Shown: positions 43,474-54,751 of the stretch, one piece after another
How the letters are laid out: every line of letters begins with the position of its first letter
How positions within the stretch are numbered: the first letter of the stretch is position 1
DNA from: Eutreptiella sp. 'Long Island Sound 2002'
Lineage: Eukaryota; Euglenozoa; Euglenophyceae; Eutreptiales; Eutreptiaceae
NCBI GenBank assembly: GCA_964036045.1
Contig: OZ038381.1
Span: 105,777,367 to 105,841,366 of the forward strand
DNA length: 64,000 nt
Reading direction: 5' to 3'
The notes under the pieces: generated by a model
Seen by the model: the letters and a program-made list of their open reading frames with translations, nothing else
Databases searched by the model: none
What the model was told of the DNA's origin: nothing
Position numbers and translations under genes: made by a program

Positions 43474-45750
43474 TTCTCACAATCCAGGGTCCAAAATCCA
43501 AAAATATAGAAAATAGAAAATACAATCCTCCTTCAACCCTGAACAGCAATCAGATCCCACAAATGCAGCAATAACCCGATTCACAATCCAATCCACGATG
43601 CGGGCTTCCGTTCAGCACACCGGTCGTCCCACGGTGGCGGGCATGTACAAGAATTGCACCAAAGAGGAAAGCCCTGAAATTGGCATATGAACACAAATAA
43701 AGCAAAGTTGGGGAAAGATGGAAACGTACACAATCACAGCCATAGACCCCTCATTCCCTGGACTCAAGACCTTCCTTTGACTCACCAACATGATGCCCTG
43801 AACCAAGTCAAATAAGATGGCTAAATGTTATGTGTAAAAAGTCACTACATAAACCCCAAAAATGTGTTCACCCCCAAGCCTCTAAATCCTAGCCCAATAG
43901 GGGAGGTGACGTGTCATGACCTAGAGTGGCACTCAGGACCATGCCCTACCCTGACGAAAACTTGGTTGGACTTGGAGTCGAATGGGCTTGGAGATATGCC
44001 CCATGAGTTTGAACTCATAACATGCCAAAAACTGCCAATTCACACCATATTGGCCATCTATCAAATATATGCTCAGTATTGAAGTTACCACTTATCCGAA
44101 GGCTCAAAGCATGCATGGAATCGAAGTCTAGTATTCATGGACGATAGAGACCAAAGGTCAATGCCCATGTACATCCCCACTTTACTCTCGAAACCCCTTC
44201 GGATATGGGCGCCATGCACTGCCCAAGTCAGCCCATGATCTTGAGACCAATTCTTGTAATCCTTCGTGCGCCAAGCCAAATGGAGTACGCGATCCCGCAT
44301 ATGGTGGTGTTCAAATCCAAAGCATATGCCAACATATGAACAACATACCATGGTTCGACTCTCCATAGGCTTCTTGCTGTTTCGCGACCAGGTAAGTACA
44401 CAAAACGCAAAAATGAGCATAAAATGAGGTCAAAAACATGAAAATATGTCCAAATACAAAGTTGTCATGATAGTATATCTCTCTGCTCACCCATGATATC
44501 CGCGCATGGTTCAATACACCAATGATTGGGACCATTTACGAACGATTTCCCCACTTGGATCCCAAATCGGGCGCATGGAGATACCTTCGCCACTCATATC
44601 TACATGCCCCATGAAAGTGGGAGTGCACTCATGGATCTCTTTGCCAAACATACCATGAGCAATACATACGCGGTAGACTTAGTCTAGCGCTTTGAATCCC
44701 ACAATAGGGACATGGGCAAAGCCCTTGTCACGTGTGGTTCCCCATCTCTTCGGCCACACGAACATATATAACATGGGCGTGAGCATATCAAGACATAAAC
44801 CATGCATATAACACATACCCTCAAAAGTGGCTCCCACCATGGTATGTCATGCCCCTCCATGGACATAACTTCACGTTAAAAATACGTGGGAACCCAAGGA
44901 AAGTATCTATGCAACCCCAACACTCATGCGGTACACTCGAAAGTCGCAATAAAATATTCGATTGCACGGTCCAAGAGTTATATATCACTTTCTACCCTCT
45001 TGACCATTATCCCTTGCTACAACGGCCATGTGTACACACCAAAGGCGTTTGATGCTCTTTAAATTAAGTTGAGACTGAGGCGCTTGCAACCCAACCTCCC
45101 TTATCCTCTTTCCTCACACTCGTGCGTAGATATGGCCCTTCAAAGTGGTCCCAGGATTCACTTTTGTTTCCCTTATATCTCCAAGTCAAATGGGTGGCAA
45201 GTATAAGGGAAACCTGATTCGGGCATAGGGAAAAGAGTATGACTACTCGAAGAAGACCAAATCAAGTGCGGCGATGTCGAAGTCGAAAATCGGATTTCGA
45301 CATCGCGAAAAATTCAGATTAAAATTTCGAGTGCTTATTTAGAAAATTGCGGAAGCAACGAACCCTTTACTGATGAAATCCGACCCTTCAGCGGGGTTTC
45401 CGCCAAAATATCTGGAAATAACAGTTAACCAATCGGTTAACGCAAAATCGCGAGCCAACTGACAGTTGCCGATACATTGACCCTCAGAACGAAAGGCTCA
45501 AAAATTACGGAAACATTATGATAAAAAAACCCTGTTGATTCCTGATATTCCGATATATAAATCTCCGCTGGCGGCGCCTCGGTACTGAATATGGCCGCTC
45601 ATAGCCGGAATGGCCAAACCTATCACACTATCACATCAGGTTAGGTCAGGTGGATGGGAGAGTATGATATCAGCCAATGGCGGCTTGCCGGCACATAGAT
45701 ACACACCCCAAGTGACCCCAAGATGGCCACGGGGGTCCGAACCAGCTTCA
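43388..45750 (-). repeat. Element CD 5' LTR
   Basis: A 2,363-base reverse-complement copy of the B LTR type, starting TGAAGCTGG at 45750 and ending TTCTTTA at 43388. The hairpin at 45271-45306 is conserved. Confidence 0.93.
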
Positions 45751-45754
45751 AAGG
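45751..45754. repeat. Target-site duplication of element CD (right copy, AAGG)
   Basis: Matches 17060-17063. Confidence 0.85.
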
Positions 45755-46028
45755 GTCGGCCACCTCCCTCCAAAGCAGCGCCCCGGCCCTGCTGCACGCC
45801 CTGGGGACGCGCCACCCCATGGACGCGGCCCTGTACCTGAACCAAGCGCGGGCCACGTACCTGGGAGGGATGTCAGAACTGGACGCGGCGCTCCAGCTCC
45901 TACATCGGCCGGATGAGGACTTAGAAGCTGGCGAAGTCACGATATTCCTGGAAGGCGCGGGCGAGACACCCACCCGCCCCCGCCCGACCAACCCGGTGTA
46001 CGACGGCACCAAGCCAACCCCCCCGTAA
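45755..46028 (+). pseudogene. Unrecognised fragment, continuation of the frame at 16705-17063
   Basis: This reads in the phase joined to the left half of the locus and ends with TAA at 46026. It includes helical segments LQSSAPALLHALG and MDAALYLNQARATYLGGM followed by an acidic stretch. It looks like real protein sequence, but I cannot name a family. A tyrosine-recombinase reading was considered and not supported. Confidence 0.3.
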
Positions 46029-46305
46029 GCCGTCGTGTGCGAGGCTTTCCCCAGAGAGCCCACCCGGTGCCCCGCCCTCCCACCGGCCAGCCACGCGCCC
46101 CGCAGCTGGGCCCACCCGCGTCTTTGTCCCCCCCTATCAAGGACCAGGGGTGCCCACCACAGAGGCCAGGTCTCCTGGCGAGAGCGCACGGGCACCCCCT
46201 TGCTCCTCCTCGTTGTCACGACCCGCAGAGACCCGAAGCAGGTCCTAGGGGTCACCCCCACCCACCTCTACGGGGCAGCGCCGCTGCCCCGCCCCTCCCC
46301 TCCCG

Positions 46306-46527
46306 GTGCCCGAGGCGCGGGACGGGGTGCAAGTCTTCCTGCGCACCCAGGAGGTCACCGCTGTTACGGGGGTCCACCTTGTGCGGCTCCCTCCGGCACC
46401 ACCCTACGACCCTCGAGGGCCCAGGGCCCTGAGCCCCACCCCGGACTGGGGGCTGTGGCGCGGCGAGTGGGCCGAGTGGCTCGCCTGCCTCCCGCCCGAT
46501 GGCCAGTTGATGGCCACTGGCCCCTGA
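46306..46527 (+). pseudogene. Unrecognised short protein-like frame
   Basis: The translation has DGVQVFLRTQEVT and a tryptophan-rich end (DWGLWRGEWAEWLACLPPDG), unlike the low-complexity frames around it. No domain is recognised and it may be an exon or gene remnant. Confidence 0.25.
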
Positions 46528-46608
46528 CCGCCCGGAACCACCACCACAACCAGCCCCCCACCCCCCCCCCCCCCGGCACCGCATGGCACTGCCTTCGGCA
46601 CGCCATGA

Positions 46609-47511
46609 ATGCACTGGGAGGTAGTTGGACGGACACGCCTGCAGCCGCGCATGCCTACGAGGATAACGGCAATGTTGGACTCTGATGGCTCCCCCCAGCG
46701 GGACGACCGCCACCACCGCCGGTCCCGCTCCTGCTCCCCCGTCTCCCCGGGGTGGGCGGGGGAAACCACCGCGAAGCGCGAGGAGTGGCAGCTGGCGGAG
46801 GCCGCGGTACCGGTCTGGCCGCCAGCCGAGCAGCCCCGGGCGGCCCCTGACGACCCCGAACCACCGGCCCCGGAACCAGTGCCGGCCAAGGAGGCAGCCC
46901 CCGCAGCCCAGGACGCTGCTCCTGCCGCCCTGCCCCTGAGAGGGGCCCTGGATGTGCAAGAGCCGCAGCCCCTGCCCCGCCGAGCCACGCCATGGCCCTT
47001 GGCACGCCACCGGCGCGGGGGACAGGCCCTGCGAGGGCCCTGGGCGCCTCCCAGGGGACCGCCACAGCCGCAGCGGAAGGCAGGGAGGGCGCCAAGTACC
47101 GCGGCCACACCAAGCCCAGCCACACCCACACTAACCCCCCAAAGGCTGTACACGCCCAAGGCCGCCTTCCCCGAGGGGAGGCCACGGCCTGTCAACCCCC
47201 TGATGCCCAAGCGCACGCCGCCGGGCATCACGCTGCCGCAGCTGCAGCGGCGCTTGGTCCAGGAGGGGGGGGACCGCGATCGGGCGGGGCGGGCTGCTAG
47301 CCACGGGGGCGCGGGGCGAGGGGCGGACGGCGACAGAGGGAGGTTGGTACGCGGAGGAGGAGGACAAGCGCCAGAGAGGGCGAAGGCGCGGGCAGCAGCG
47401 CCGGGGGACGGACACAAGGGCGGGGCCAAGGCGCTCGCGGCGACGAGAGAGGTCAGGAGCATGGTGAGTGCGCCAGTGCAACCCGCAACGGGGGACGACA
47501 AGCACACGTGA
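46609..47511 (+). CDS. Proline/alanine-rich hypothetical protein
   Basis: A 300-codon frame dominated by proline, alanine, arginine and charged residues, with a less biased segment near residues 180-220 (TPQRLYTPKAAFPEG then GITLPQLQRRLVQEG). It could be a disordered or Gag-like protein, or simply an open frame in GC-rich DNA. It has no recognised domain. Confidence 0.25.
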   Translation: MHWEVVGRTRLQPRMPTRITAMLDSDGSPQRDDRHHRRSRSCSPVSPGWAGETTAKREEWQLAEAAVPVWPPAEQPRAAPDDPEPPAPEPVPAKEAAPAAQDAAPAALPLRGALDVQEPQPLPRRATPWPLARHRRGGQALRGPWAPPRGPPQPQRKAGRAPSTAATPSPATPTLTPQRLYTPKAAFPEGRPRPVNPLMPKRTPPGITLPQLQRRLVQEGGDRDRAGRAASHGGAGRGADGDRGRLVRGGGGQAPERAKARAAAPGDGHKGGAKALAATREVRSMVSAPVQPATGDDKHT

Positions 47512-47868
47512 CAGGCAAGGGCACAGGCAGCGGAACGAGGGACACAGGGACGGCAAGGGGCACGGGCAGGGGCACGGGAAGGACGTGGGTGCCAACAGAA
47601 AAAGGCAAGGGCGCGGGTGACGGTGGGAGGGACAAGAGACACGGTCAGGGGGGCATGTGGGAGGGAGGGTACCAGAGCGGGGGGCTTGGGGCAGGGAGGG
47701 TGCCCAGGGGCAGGGGAGGGAAAGGGTGACGTGGGCTAACGAGAGCAGGCAGGACGGAGCGCGGGGACCGGGGAGGGAAGGGAACAGCAGAGGACAGGGG
47801 AAGGGGGGCGGGGCACACCCGCAGCCGGAAGTCCAGGCGGTACGGTGCATCCCCCCCGGTATCCAGCA

Positions 47869-48889
47869 CATGCTGGCGCACCACGCCCACTACCATCACA
47901 AGCCCATCTACGACATCGACCCCGACATGGGCGACCTGATCCCCCCCAAACCCCCCCAGCCCCCCCGCCAGCCTCCCCCCCACCTACACGGCGACGTCCC
48001 GCACGACCCTGCCCCCGCGGCACGGGAGCCACGGACGGACCCGGCGCGGTTTGCCGCCGCCCCAGCGGCGCCGGGGTCCGGCGCGGACCCGGCGCGGCTG
48101 GCGCGGGAGCCACGGGCGGAGCTGGCACGGGGAGCGGTGGGGGCCCCGCGTCCCGCTGTAGCCAGGAACGATTGGGTCCGGGACTGGGACGCGATCCCCG
48201 ACCCCCTGGGGGGCGACCCACTCCCCCTGGTGATGAAGGTGTACGGGTGGCTGAACTGGGCCACCTCAGGGACCACCAGGGGATTGAGGAGCCGGCCCTT
48301 CAATGCCGTGCTGCTCCGGCGGGACGGGAGGAACCGAGAGGTAGCTCCAGTGGGATGGGTGGCCCTGGATGACCACCTAAGGGTCCTCCGGGCCGTGATT
48401 CGGGCGGGATGGCCCGACCTGGGGCTTGAAAGGCCGGCTTTCCCAGAAGGGGGGACGATGCTCCGCGTCACGGACGCAGAGGCTAATATCTGGCTACCCC
48501 GGGCCCTGCGCACCGCCCTCAGCCACCGGCGCTACCGCCTATGCAGCCCCAGTCCCCACGCAAGCGGAAACGCACATTGCGGCCAAACCTGGCGGCAATG
48601 GCCCGATGCCCGGCAGGCCGGGCCCCGGACACCGGGCAGCGAGCACAGGGGGCTGGAAGCTGACCGACGGCCCGCCCCCCCCCCCCCGGCAGGCCCAGGC
48701 CCCCCGACCCTGAGCGCCCCCCCCCCCCCGCCGTCCGCGCAGCAGGACATAAGGAGGACAAGCGTAACCCCCGATCCTGGAGACCGCGAAGGCCGCGGGC
48801 ACGCGGGCGGGGACGCGGCCCGCTGGGCGTGCGCCGACGGCGCGGGGCACGCGGACGCACGCGGCAAAGGAGTCCCTCTGACCCGCTGA
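47869..48889 (+). CDS. Hypothetical protein in GC-rich locus
   Basis: The frame is open from 47657, but protein-like sequence starts at about 47869 (HHAHYHHKPIYDIDPDMGDL). After a proline/alanine-rich linker comes a well-balanced block near 48165-48530, with DWVRDWDAIPDPLGG, VMKVYGWLNWATSG, VALDDHLRVLRAVI and VTDAEANIWLPRAL. That block is the best candidate for a genuine folded domain in this locus. I do not recognise the family. The last 110 residues revert to low complexity. Confidence 0.4.
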
Positions 48890-49810
48890 CCTCTGACCGC
48901 TCCCCCGGGCCGCCGCCCCCAGCGCCCGCGAACGCCGGGCCGACCCCCTCCTTCCCCCAGCAGCGCCGCACGACGCGGCGGCGTCGCCGCAGGCAGCAGG
49001 GAGACCGTCAGGGAAGGCCAAAACGACGGCCCGGTGCCCCGTAGGCCGGGCCACGGAAGGCGGGCGGGAGGTGAGTGCGGACCAGGGGCCCGGGGTGCTC
49101 CCCCGACGGGCACCGACCCCCAGAGCCGGCCTCCCCCCCCTCGTCCCCCCCCCCAGGCCGCCCGCACGCCAGGGCGCCGCGGCAGGGGCGACCGAACAGG
49201 CCGGCGGCGGCGCACAGCACACGGACGGACACGACGGCAGGGACTGACCTGCCAGCTGCTAACTCCTCGGGCCGCGCCATGCTCCCGAGGACGCCAGACA
49301 GCACCGGCGGAGCACGTCGCAGGGAGGGGTGCACCAGGCCATCCTGCCGCACATCCCCCACCGGCCACTGGCACGTCACAGGGCACGAGAGAGAGCGCCC
49401 CCTCCAAGCAGTGACGGCGCGGCCCAGGCAACGCCGAGCCGCCCCCTGGACGCGCAAGGGAACCCGGCCGTAGGGGGGGGCCGAGCCTGGGCCTTCAAGC
49501 CACCCCCCGCAGCCGCTGGGAGCATGCACCAGAGCTAAGGAGTAGGAAAAAGTGTATTTCCCTGCCAAAAGGGTAACTTTAGTTGTCATGAAGAGGCCTG
49601 AAGGCATAGCACATTTTTACCTTAGTATTGGCCTAACGAAAAAGGGATGACAAGCCATCTTGACCTAGAAAACCCAGCATTGAATAATAGATGTTGTGTG
49701 AACTCCTGACCCCCCAACTGATTGGACATATTCACCATTTCCTGGACTGACTGAGGCGCTGACATTAATCTAGAGCCTATACACTTTTCTCTATTTTCTC
49801 ATGAATGCTT

Positions 49811-49890
49811 AGCTGTCCTAGTGGTCTGCACCCTAGGGGGCTGGGGCACCTCTTTTTGAGAGGTCCTGGGTTCAATACCCAGTCAGCCTA
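49811..49890 (+). other. tRNA-like module in E1 LTR (Lys-UUU-like anticodon arm)
   Basis: The segment has a box-A-like TAGTGGTCTGC, an anticodon-arm hairpin ACCTC/GAGGT with loop TTTTTGA (TTT at the anticodon position), and a T arm CTGGG/CCCAG with loop TTCAATA that fits box B. The acceptor ends pair poorly and the variable loop is very short, so it is a tRNA-derived module and not a functional tRNA gene. A second copy lies in the E2 LTR at about 55028-55107. Confidence 0.6.
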
Positions 49891-49999
49891 GCTAAGTAGG
49901 AAGTTCCCATGTGACATGGCAGTGACCTCAGCGCCACAAGCCATGCCACCTCAGCACCTATGGGACCCAAAACAAAGAGTGCACATTTCTAGATGGCAC

Positions 50000-50007
50000 T
50001 ATAAAAG
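50000..50007 (+). promoter_or_regulatory. TATA box of E1 LTR
   Basis: TATAAAAG, at a position where the otherwise similar E2 LTR has lost it (TGTGGATG). Confidence 0.5.
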
Positions 50008-50314
50008 AGAGAATGCCCATGTGGGCAGTTTTCCCATGATTGTAGAATATTTTCTAACTATCTTTTCATAAATCTGTAGTTATTGTGAGTTGTCTTTGTT
50101 GTTACACTATCTGCTTTGACTGCAGCCCTTCATGTTGTGGATTTCATTCTCTGGTCCCTTGCTTGCACTGTGGGTACTTATATCTCTGGTTGATTACATC
50201 AACACTTATTGTTTTGAAAACCTGAGCTACATCAAGAAGCAGCAGGAGCAAGCAGAGGCACAAACAAAACAATATCATCAAAGTAATCAACAGTGAAAGC
50301 CTGTTCTAACTTTC

Positions 50315-50325
50315 TGGTAGCAGAG
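50315..50325 (+). promoter_or_regulatory. Element E1 primer-binding site (initiator Met tRNA)
   Basis: TGGTAGCAGAG, the same tRNA complement as in element B. The E2 copy at 55545 begins TGGTAGCAAGAG. Confidence 0.75.
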
Positions 50326-50410
50326 ATTTCCAGTCTTTGCGTACCTGCAACGCCGTGGAGTACAACCAGTACGTCGAGACTGACTCCAATGAAGGGCGCA
50401 GAAATATAAT

Positions 50411-52953
50411 ATGGACACCAAGAACACTGCCAAGACAACAGCGCCCTCAGTGGCACCCGCCAAGCCAGCGCCAGCGCCGGAACCTGCTGGTGAACCTGAA
50501 CCTGAGGAGCCTGTACCTTCAGTGCCCTTAGGTGGGCGGGGGGATGATTCCCTGAAGGGCTTGAGAGCTGCCTTCAGTGGACTCACCGTTGGAGGACCTG
50601 AAGGCAAAAAGAAGCAGAAGGAGAAGGAAGCAGTGGACATGAGAGCCGAAGAGGTAGATCCTGGAGATGAACACGAACCATCCGACGCGGTGCCCTTCGA
50701 TGACAAACCTGTTGAGAGCGCGCCGAGCGCCTCAGATTACCCTGCAGCACCCTCTCCAACAACCACTACACTCCCGCCCATACATCCAGCTACATCCTCA
50801 CCCACAACCACTCCACCTATGGCTGAGGGTCTAGGCTTTACTGGTATGCCATACCCCACCTACGGTGTGACTCCAACCGCAACTGTGCCACCTATGGCAA
50901 CTGCAGTCAGCGAACAAGTGGCATCCAGCTCCACCTACACCGGTGTTCCTGAGCCTATGCCGCGCCGCTATGAGGATGGCTATCACAGACCCGCAGCGGC
51001 CGTGCACATGACTGGGACACCTGGCTATGCGGCACCCGAGCCTGGCTATACTATGCAAGCACCTGGCTTCATCTCTCTGAGTGGCCTACGTGGCCCTGAG
51101 TCTTGTGGTGGAAGGAGCAGAAGATCAGGAAGATCCTCAAACAAATCGCGGACGCGGTCGGAGATGCGAGAGGCTCTTCGAGGAGCCACTTCAGAAAAAG
51201 CTGGTGATCTAAATCAGGAAATTTGGGCCAAATTGGAGCCCCTCATTCCTCCCCAAGCGTCACATACCACCCTGGGAATTTCACCTCATCGTCTACATGC
51301 CAATCATTTGGTGGCGGGACTGACAAACACCCTGGGAAGCTTCAGGAGCCGACGTATGCCGACCCCTGCTGTAATACCAAGGCGCCATTTCATACCAAGA
51401 ACGGCCCAGCCCCCTACAGCCACGCGGAGAACCCCACGTGAGCCGAGCTGGACCGGTTAGGGTTGACAGCCCTAAGGGCTATGGTCGATGTTGAGCCCTA
51501 CGGCTCTAGTGACCTGGGTGGAGATCCTTCTGATGATGAGCCGCCATCTATGACATCTGCTTCACCCTTTGAGGACGATGACCCTCAGGACCCCGAGAAC
51601 CCGGGCGGCAGGAAGGAGAAGAAAAAGAGGAAGACCAAGAGCCATTAGGGACGCCGGTCTCAGGAGGCCAAGGCTATAGCCACCTCCAAGATTATGGTGA
51701 ACTTGCCGGAGTTCACGGGGAAGGACCTCAGCGAGTTCGCTGAGAACTTCGGCCGGTTCCTGAGGATGACCAGCCCCAACCCGTGCTAGTGGGCAAGTGG
51801 AGTGCAATCTGCTCTTGCAGTGCTGCAAGACCAAGTACCTGGAGAAGCAGGTCAAGCAGATCGCGACGAGGTCCGCCACCTTCGCCGACGTGTTGCTTGC
51901 CTGGGAGAGGCAGTACCCTACCTACGAGACCGACCACTCCATCAGGGACAAGATCCAGAACCTGGCCGTGCTGTCCAACAAATCAAGGCCTGCCAGGAGT
52001 TCTGAGCTGCTTGCCGACTTGGATCACTGGGTAGGGCGACTGACGCCCGGTTCCTATGGCAGTGACGAGCTGCTATTCTGGTTGGTTGCCAAGCTCCCAC
52101 GAGAAACGTGCGATGAATGCCGGGCAACAGCAGAACGCAAGGCAAGAGCCCTCACCTACGAGGACCTGTCGGTGCTAGGTTTGGAGCTGCTGCTGGAAAA
52201 AGAAAGCGACAAGCACCTGAACGCCTACCGTCCTGGAGGAGGCGGCTCTACGAGCCATGGCCGGGGGTACCAAGGAACCCGACCTGGACAGGGCACTACC
52301 CGCAACAATGCTGCTTTATGAGCAATGTCCACAACCTCTCCTGGTGTGATGCCAGAGATGACCAGGGCTGCCTGCTTCATACTTCTGACTGCGACCAGTG
52401 GGACGGTTTCGTTGTCCAGGGGAAGAAGCAGCAGACCAACACCGGCAGCAAAGCCAAGCTGTCTGACCACTACAGGTGCATAATCACCTGTGCGCTCTGT
52501 GGTAGGAGGAAGCACTACGAGGACGGGTGCTACCACAAGCAACGCCTCTCAGCGAAGCTCAAGACCGCGAACGCTAGTGGCAAGGGCAGTGGCAAGGGCA
52601 ACACCAACAAGGACAGTGGCAAGGGCAAGTCCAAGGGCAATGGCAAATGCCCAGGTGGCAAAGGCAAAGGTGGAAGAGGAGGCTCGGACCGCAAGCCAGA
52701 CAAGGACAAGAATGCGAACCAGTCTGGAGGGAACCTCAATACTACGCCAGGGGGGAACCCTGAGCCCTCTAGTGCACAATCAAACACGGGACCTACAACC
52801 TGTTCCCAGACGCAAGCCCAACAAGAACAAGGGACTAAGCGTGCCAACAAAGATGAGGACCAGTCAAACGCCCGCAAATGCTCCAGTTTCATGTGCATGG
52901 CGCGGAAGGTGCCGAAGAATGGGTTTGAAGTGACCTGCCCCGCGGAGTTCTGA
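50411..52953 (+). pseudogene. Element E1 gag
   Basis: Begins MDTKNTAKTT with a proline-, glutamate- and threonine-rich N-terminal region. An arginine/serine patch follows, then a helical segment (LIPPQASHTTLG), a lysine-rich stretch and the capsid-like domain from LPEFTGKDLSEFAENFGRFL to KARALTYEDLSVLGLELLLEKES. The nucleocapsid has a classical zinc knuckle C-x2-C-x4-H-x4-C (CALCGRRKHYEDGC) near 52492-52533 and a lysine/glycine tail. Frame changes near 51440, 51650-51790 and 52120-52320 relative to E2 break it. It ends in TGA at 52951-52953, which is shared with E2 and followed by an open frame into protease. Confidence 0.85.
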
Positions 52954-54751
52954 CAGGGACGCTCCGGGGGACCTACAGATCTGGTGTTCTGGGTACGTAT
53001 CTGTCTTGGGGAACGTGAATACCTGGGGTTTCTGGATACTGGGGCCACTATATATCTATTGTGGCCAAGAAAATCTTACCTCGTGGGGACCTGAAGAACA
53101 TCATGCCTACCGCAGCCATCCCCATGGGAGATTGGCATGTTGTGCACAGTTGTGGGGACTGTGAGGTTGACGTGCCTATGGGATCAAGGCGCATTGCCCA
53201 TCGGTGCTACATGATGGACACCGAAGCCTTCGACTTTGTACTGGGGACCGACTTCTTCGTCGAGCACTCCCAGATCCTATCCCTCACCGTGCAAGCACCC
53301 TACGTCCTCCAAGTGGACCATGGTGACGGATGGGAATCTGTACCTCTGGAGCAGTCTGAAAACACGTCTAGCTACCTGAGGGTATGCAACAAGGATCCCT
53401 AACTCATGATGGTTGCCTCCAAAACCGAGGACTATCAACTCCTAGGGGGTGTCCTGGACCAAGGTCTAAAGGAGTTGGGATACTCACGGGAAGAACTGAA
53501 CGTGGAGCTATTCACCAGCGACAAGCAACACGTCCTGGACCTCTACTGCAGGACAGGGAAAAATTGCAGCTATAAATCTTACTGGGCCTCTTTCGGGATG
53601 GCCTACGGGAAGCCAAGATTCAGTGAACTGGGGAAGGTCCTAACCGAGGTTGCCCTAGAACGTTGTCGTATGGTCCTGTGTTCCCCCGATCGGGGAGCCC
53701 ATGGGGGAAATCAGTACTGGCGTACTGTATTGGCCAAGCTGACGCTCACCTCCATCCAGCTGCCGGACGACGCCATCTACGTGCCACTGGGCCGCAAAAC
53801 GCCCATCGAGAAACCAGGATGCAGGAGCATGCTAAGCGTGGTGGACGGGGGCCTAGCACCAGTGCCTTGGGAAGATCTGGACCCTGCTATGGCCCAGGAA
53901 ATTCAACGTGAGAGCAGCGGCTACACCTTGGATGTCCTGAATAATCTATTGGGACCTGCAGACGCCATAGAGACTACTCCTGGGGAAGACGAGTACGTCG
54001 TGTCTGACACTGTTGCCCCAAACTCCCCCTGCCGTGTAGCTAATCCTGATGGAGTCTCAGACTGTGGACTATCCGAGCTACCCAGCTCTATACACTCTGA
54101 TGACGAAACTGAGCATGACGCCTTCTTCGTGCAGACGTGTGTGGAGGAAGTGGAGAATGCCGATTACGCTGCCCCACAGAAGCCCCTGCTCTCCATGAGG
54201 GGGGAGGAGCCCCTGAATGAGGAGCTGGACCCCCGATCCAGGCTGAGAGAGTACGTGGACTCCAAGAGGAGATTGGTGGCGAAAAATCTATGCTACGCTA
54301 GACCTACCCGTCACTCCTGGCCGTTGAAGCAAGGGTCTATGGGAGATATCTCCCAACTGAAGGAGGACCTCGAACAGAAGATTACCACCTGGCAACGAGA
54401 GGTGGTTCTGAAGCTCATGAGGAGCGTGTGGGGTGCCCATGTGAGGACCCCAGAGGAGGATGAACTCTCAGAGGAATGCGTATGCGAACCCCCTCGAGTC
54501 TTCCTATGTTGTCACCGTCCGCCTGAGACTGTGGAACGGGACCTTCTCTACGCCCACCAAGGCCTGAAGGATACGACCAAGGACGCTGAGCCGGCTGAGG
54601 ACCACCTCCCAGCTTCTATACACCAAGGGGCAAGCAATCTACACTCTGACGAGGACATGGAGGACAAGATCAAACTCTTGCACCCTAGATTACAGAAGCT
54701 GATCAGGACCTATCTGGAGGCATTCGGAGAACTAACCCCTCCAGCCTCCTG
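52954..54751 (+). pseudogene. Element E1 pol: protease and methyltransferase-like region
   Basis: The first codons after the gag TGA continue in the same phase to the protease active site LDTGAT near 53037. Two extra bases there (ACTATATATCTATT against ACCATATCTATA in E2) shift the frame. The rest of the protease, including VLGTDFF, follows to a private TAA at 53400. From 53406 to 54751 the frame is open: first the methyltransferase-like module (about 53500-53800, VELFTSDKQ to VPLGRK), then an acidic linker of about 300 residues. The RT that should follow is missing because E2 begins at 54752. Confidence 0.8.

Larger units (their letters stand above)
17064..45750 (-). mobile_element. Element CD: chromodomain Ty3/gypsy retrotransposon interrupted by element B and a LINE-like insert
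   Basis: On the minus strand the order is 5' LTR (45750-43388), primer-binding site, gag, pol to the integrase zinc finger (36567), then after element B the rest of integrase plus chromodomain (23337-22087), a polypurine tract (21702-21692) and the 3' LTR (21691-17064, carrying an insert). The 5' LTR is 2,363 bp, and the 3' LTR is also exactly 2,363 bp once the insert and one duplication copy are removed. Flanks carry a 4 bp duplication AAGG. Removing 23338-36562 joins the two pol parts in frame. Coding regions contain several stops, so it is not autonomous. Confidence 0.93.
45755..49535. other. GC-rich locus, right half
   Basis: Continuation of 15400-17063. It is very GC-rich, with C runs at 46561-46574, 48675-48687 and 48717-48729, and a purine-rich low-complexity patch at about 47510-47760. 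It ends where the LTR of element E1 begins. Many frames are open by composition alone, and the ones listed separately have the most protein-like content. Confidence 0.75.
49536..50314 (+). repeat. Element E1 5' LTR
   Basis: Aligns with 54752-55544 of E2 over most of its length. It contains a tRNA-like segment (49811-49890) and a TATA box (50000-50007). The exact start is uncertain because the two copies differ there. Confidence 0.8.
49536..54751 (+). mobile_element. Element E1: Ty3-like retrotransposon of a second family, 5' part
   Basis: Starts with an LTR at about 49536 in the GC-rich locus, then primer site 50315, gag, protease and methyltransferase-like region. It is cut at 54751, just before its RT, by the LTR of E2 in the same orientation. 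The remainder of E1 is not seen in the window. Frameshifts in gag and a 2-base insertion in the protease active site show that it is dead. Confidence 0.85.

Noticed and set aside
17064-45750. Large inverted duplication of a gene region
   Set aside because: The inverted symmetry is fully explained by two same-family LTR elements in opposite orientation, each with its own target duplication.
45755-46028. Tyrosine recombinase or Crypton in the GC-rich locus
   Set aside because: Helical segments superficially resemble a recombinase C terminus, but no H-x-x-R box or plausible nucleophile tyrosine was found.
49811-49890. Functional tRNA-Lys gene
   Set aside because: Acceptor arms do not pair, the variable loop is too short and the segment is part of a repeated LTR.
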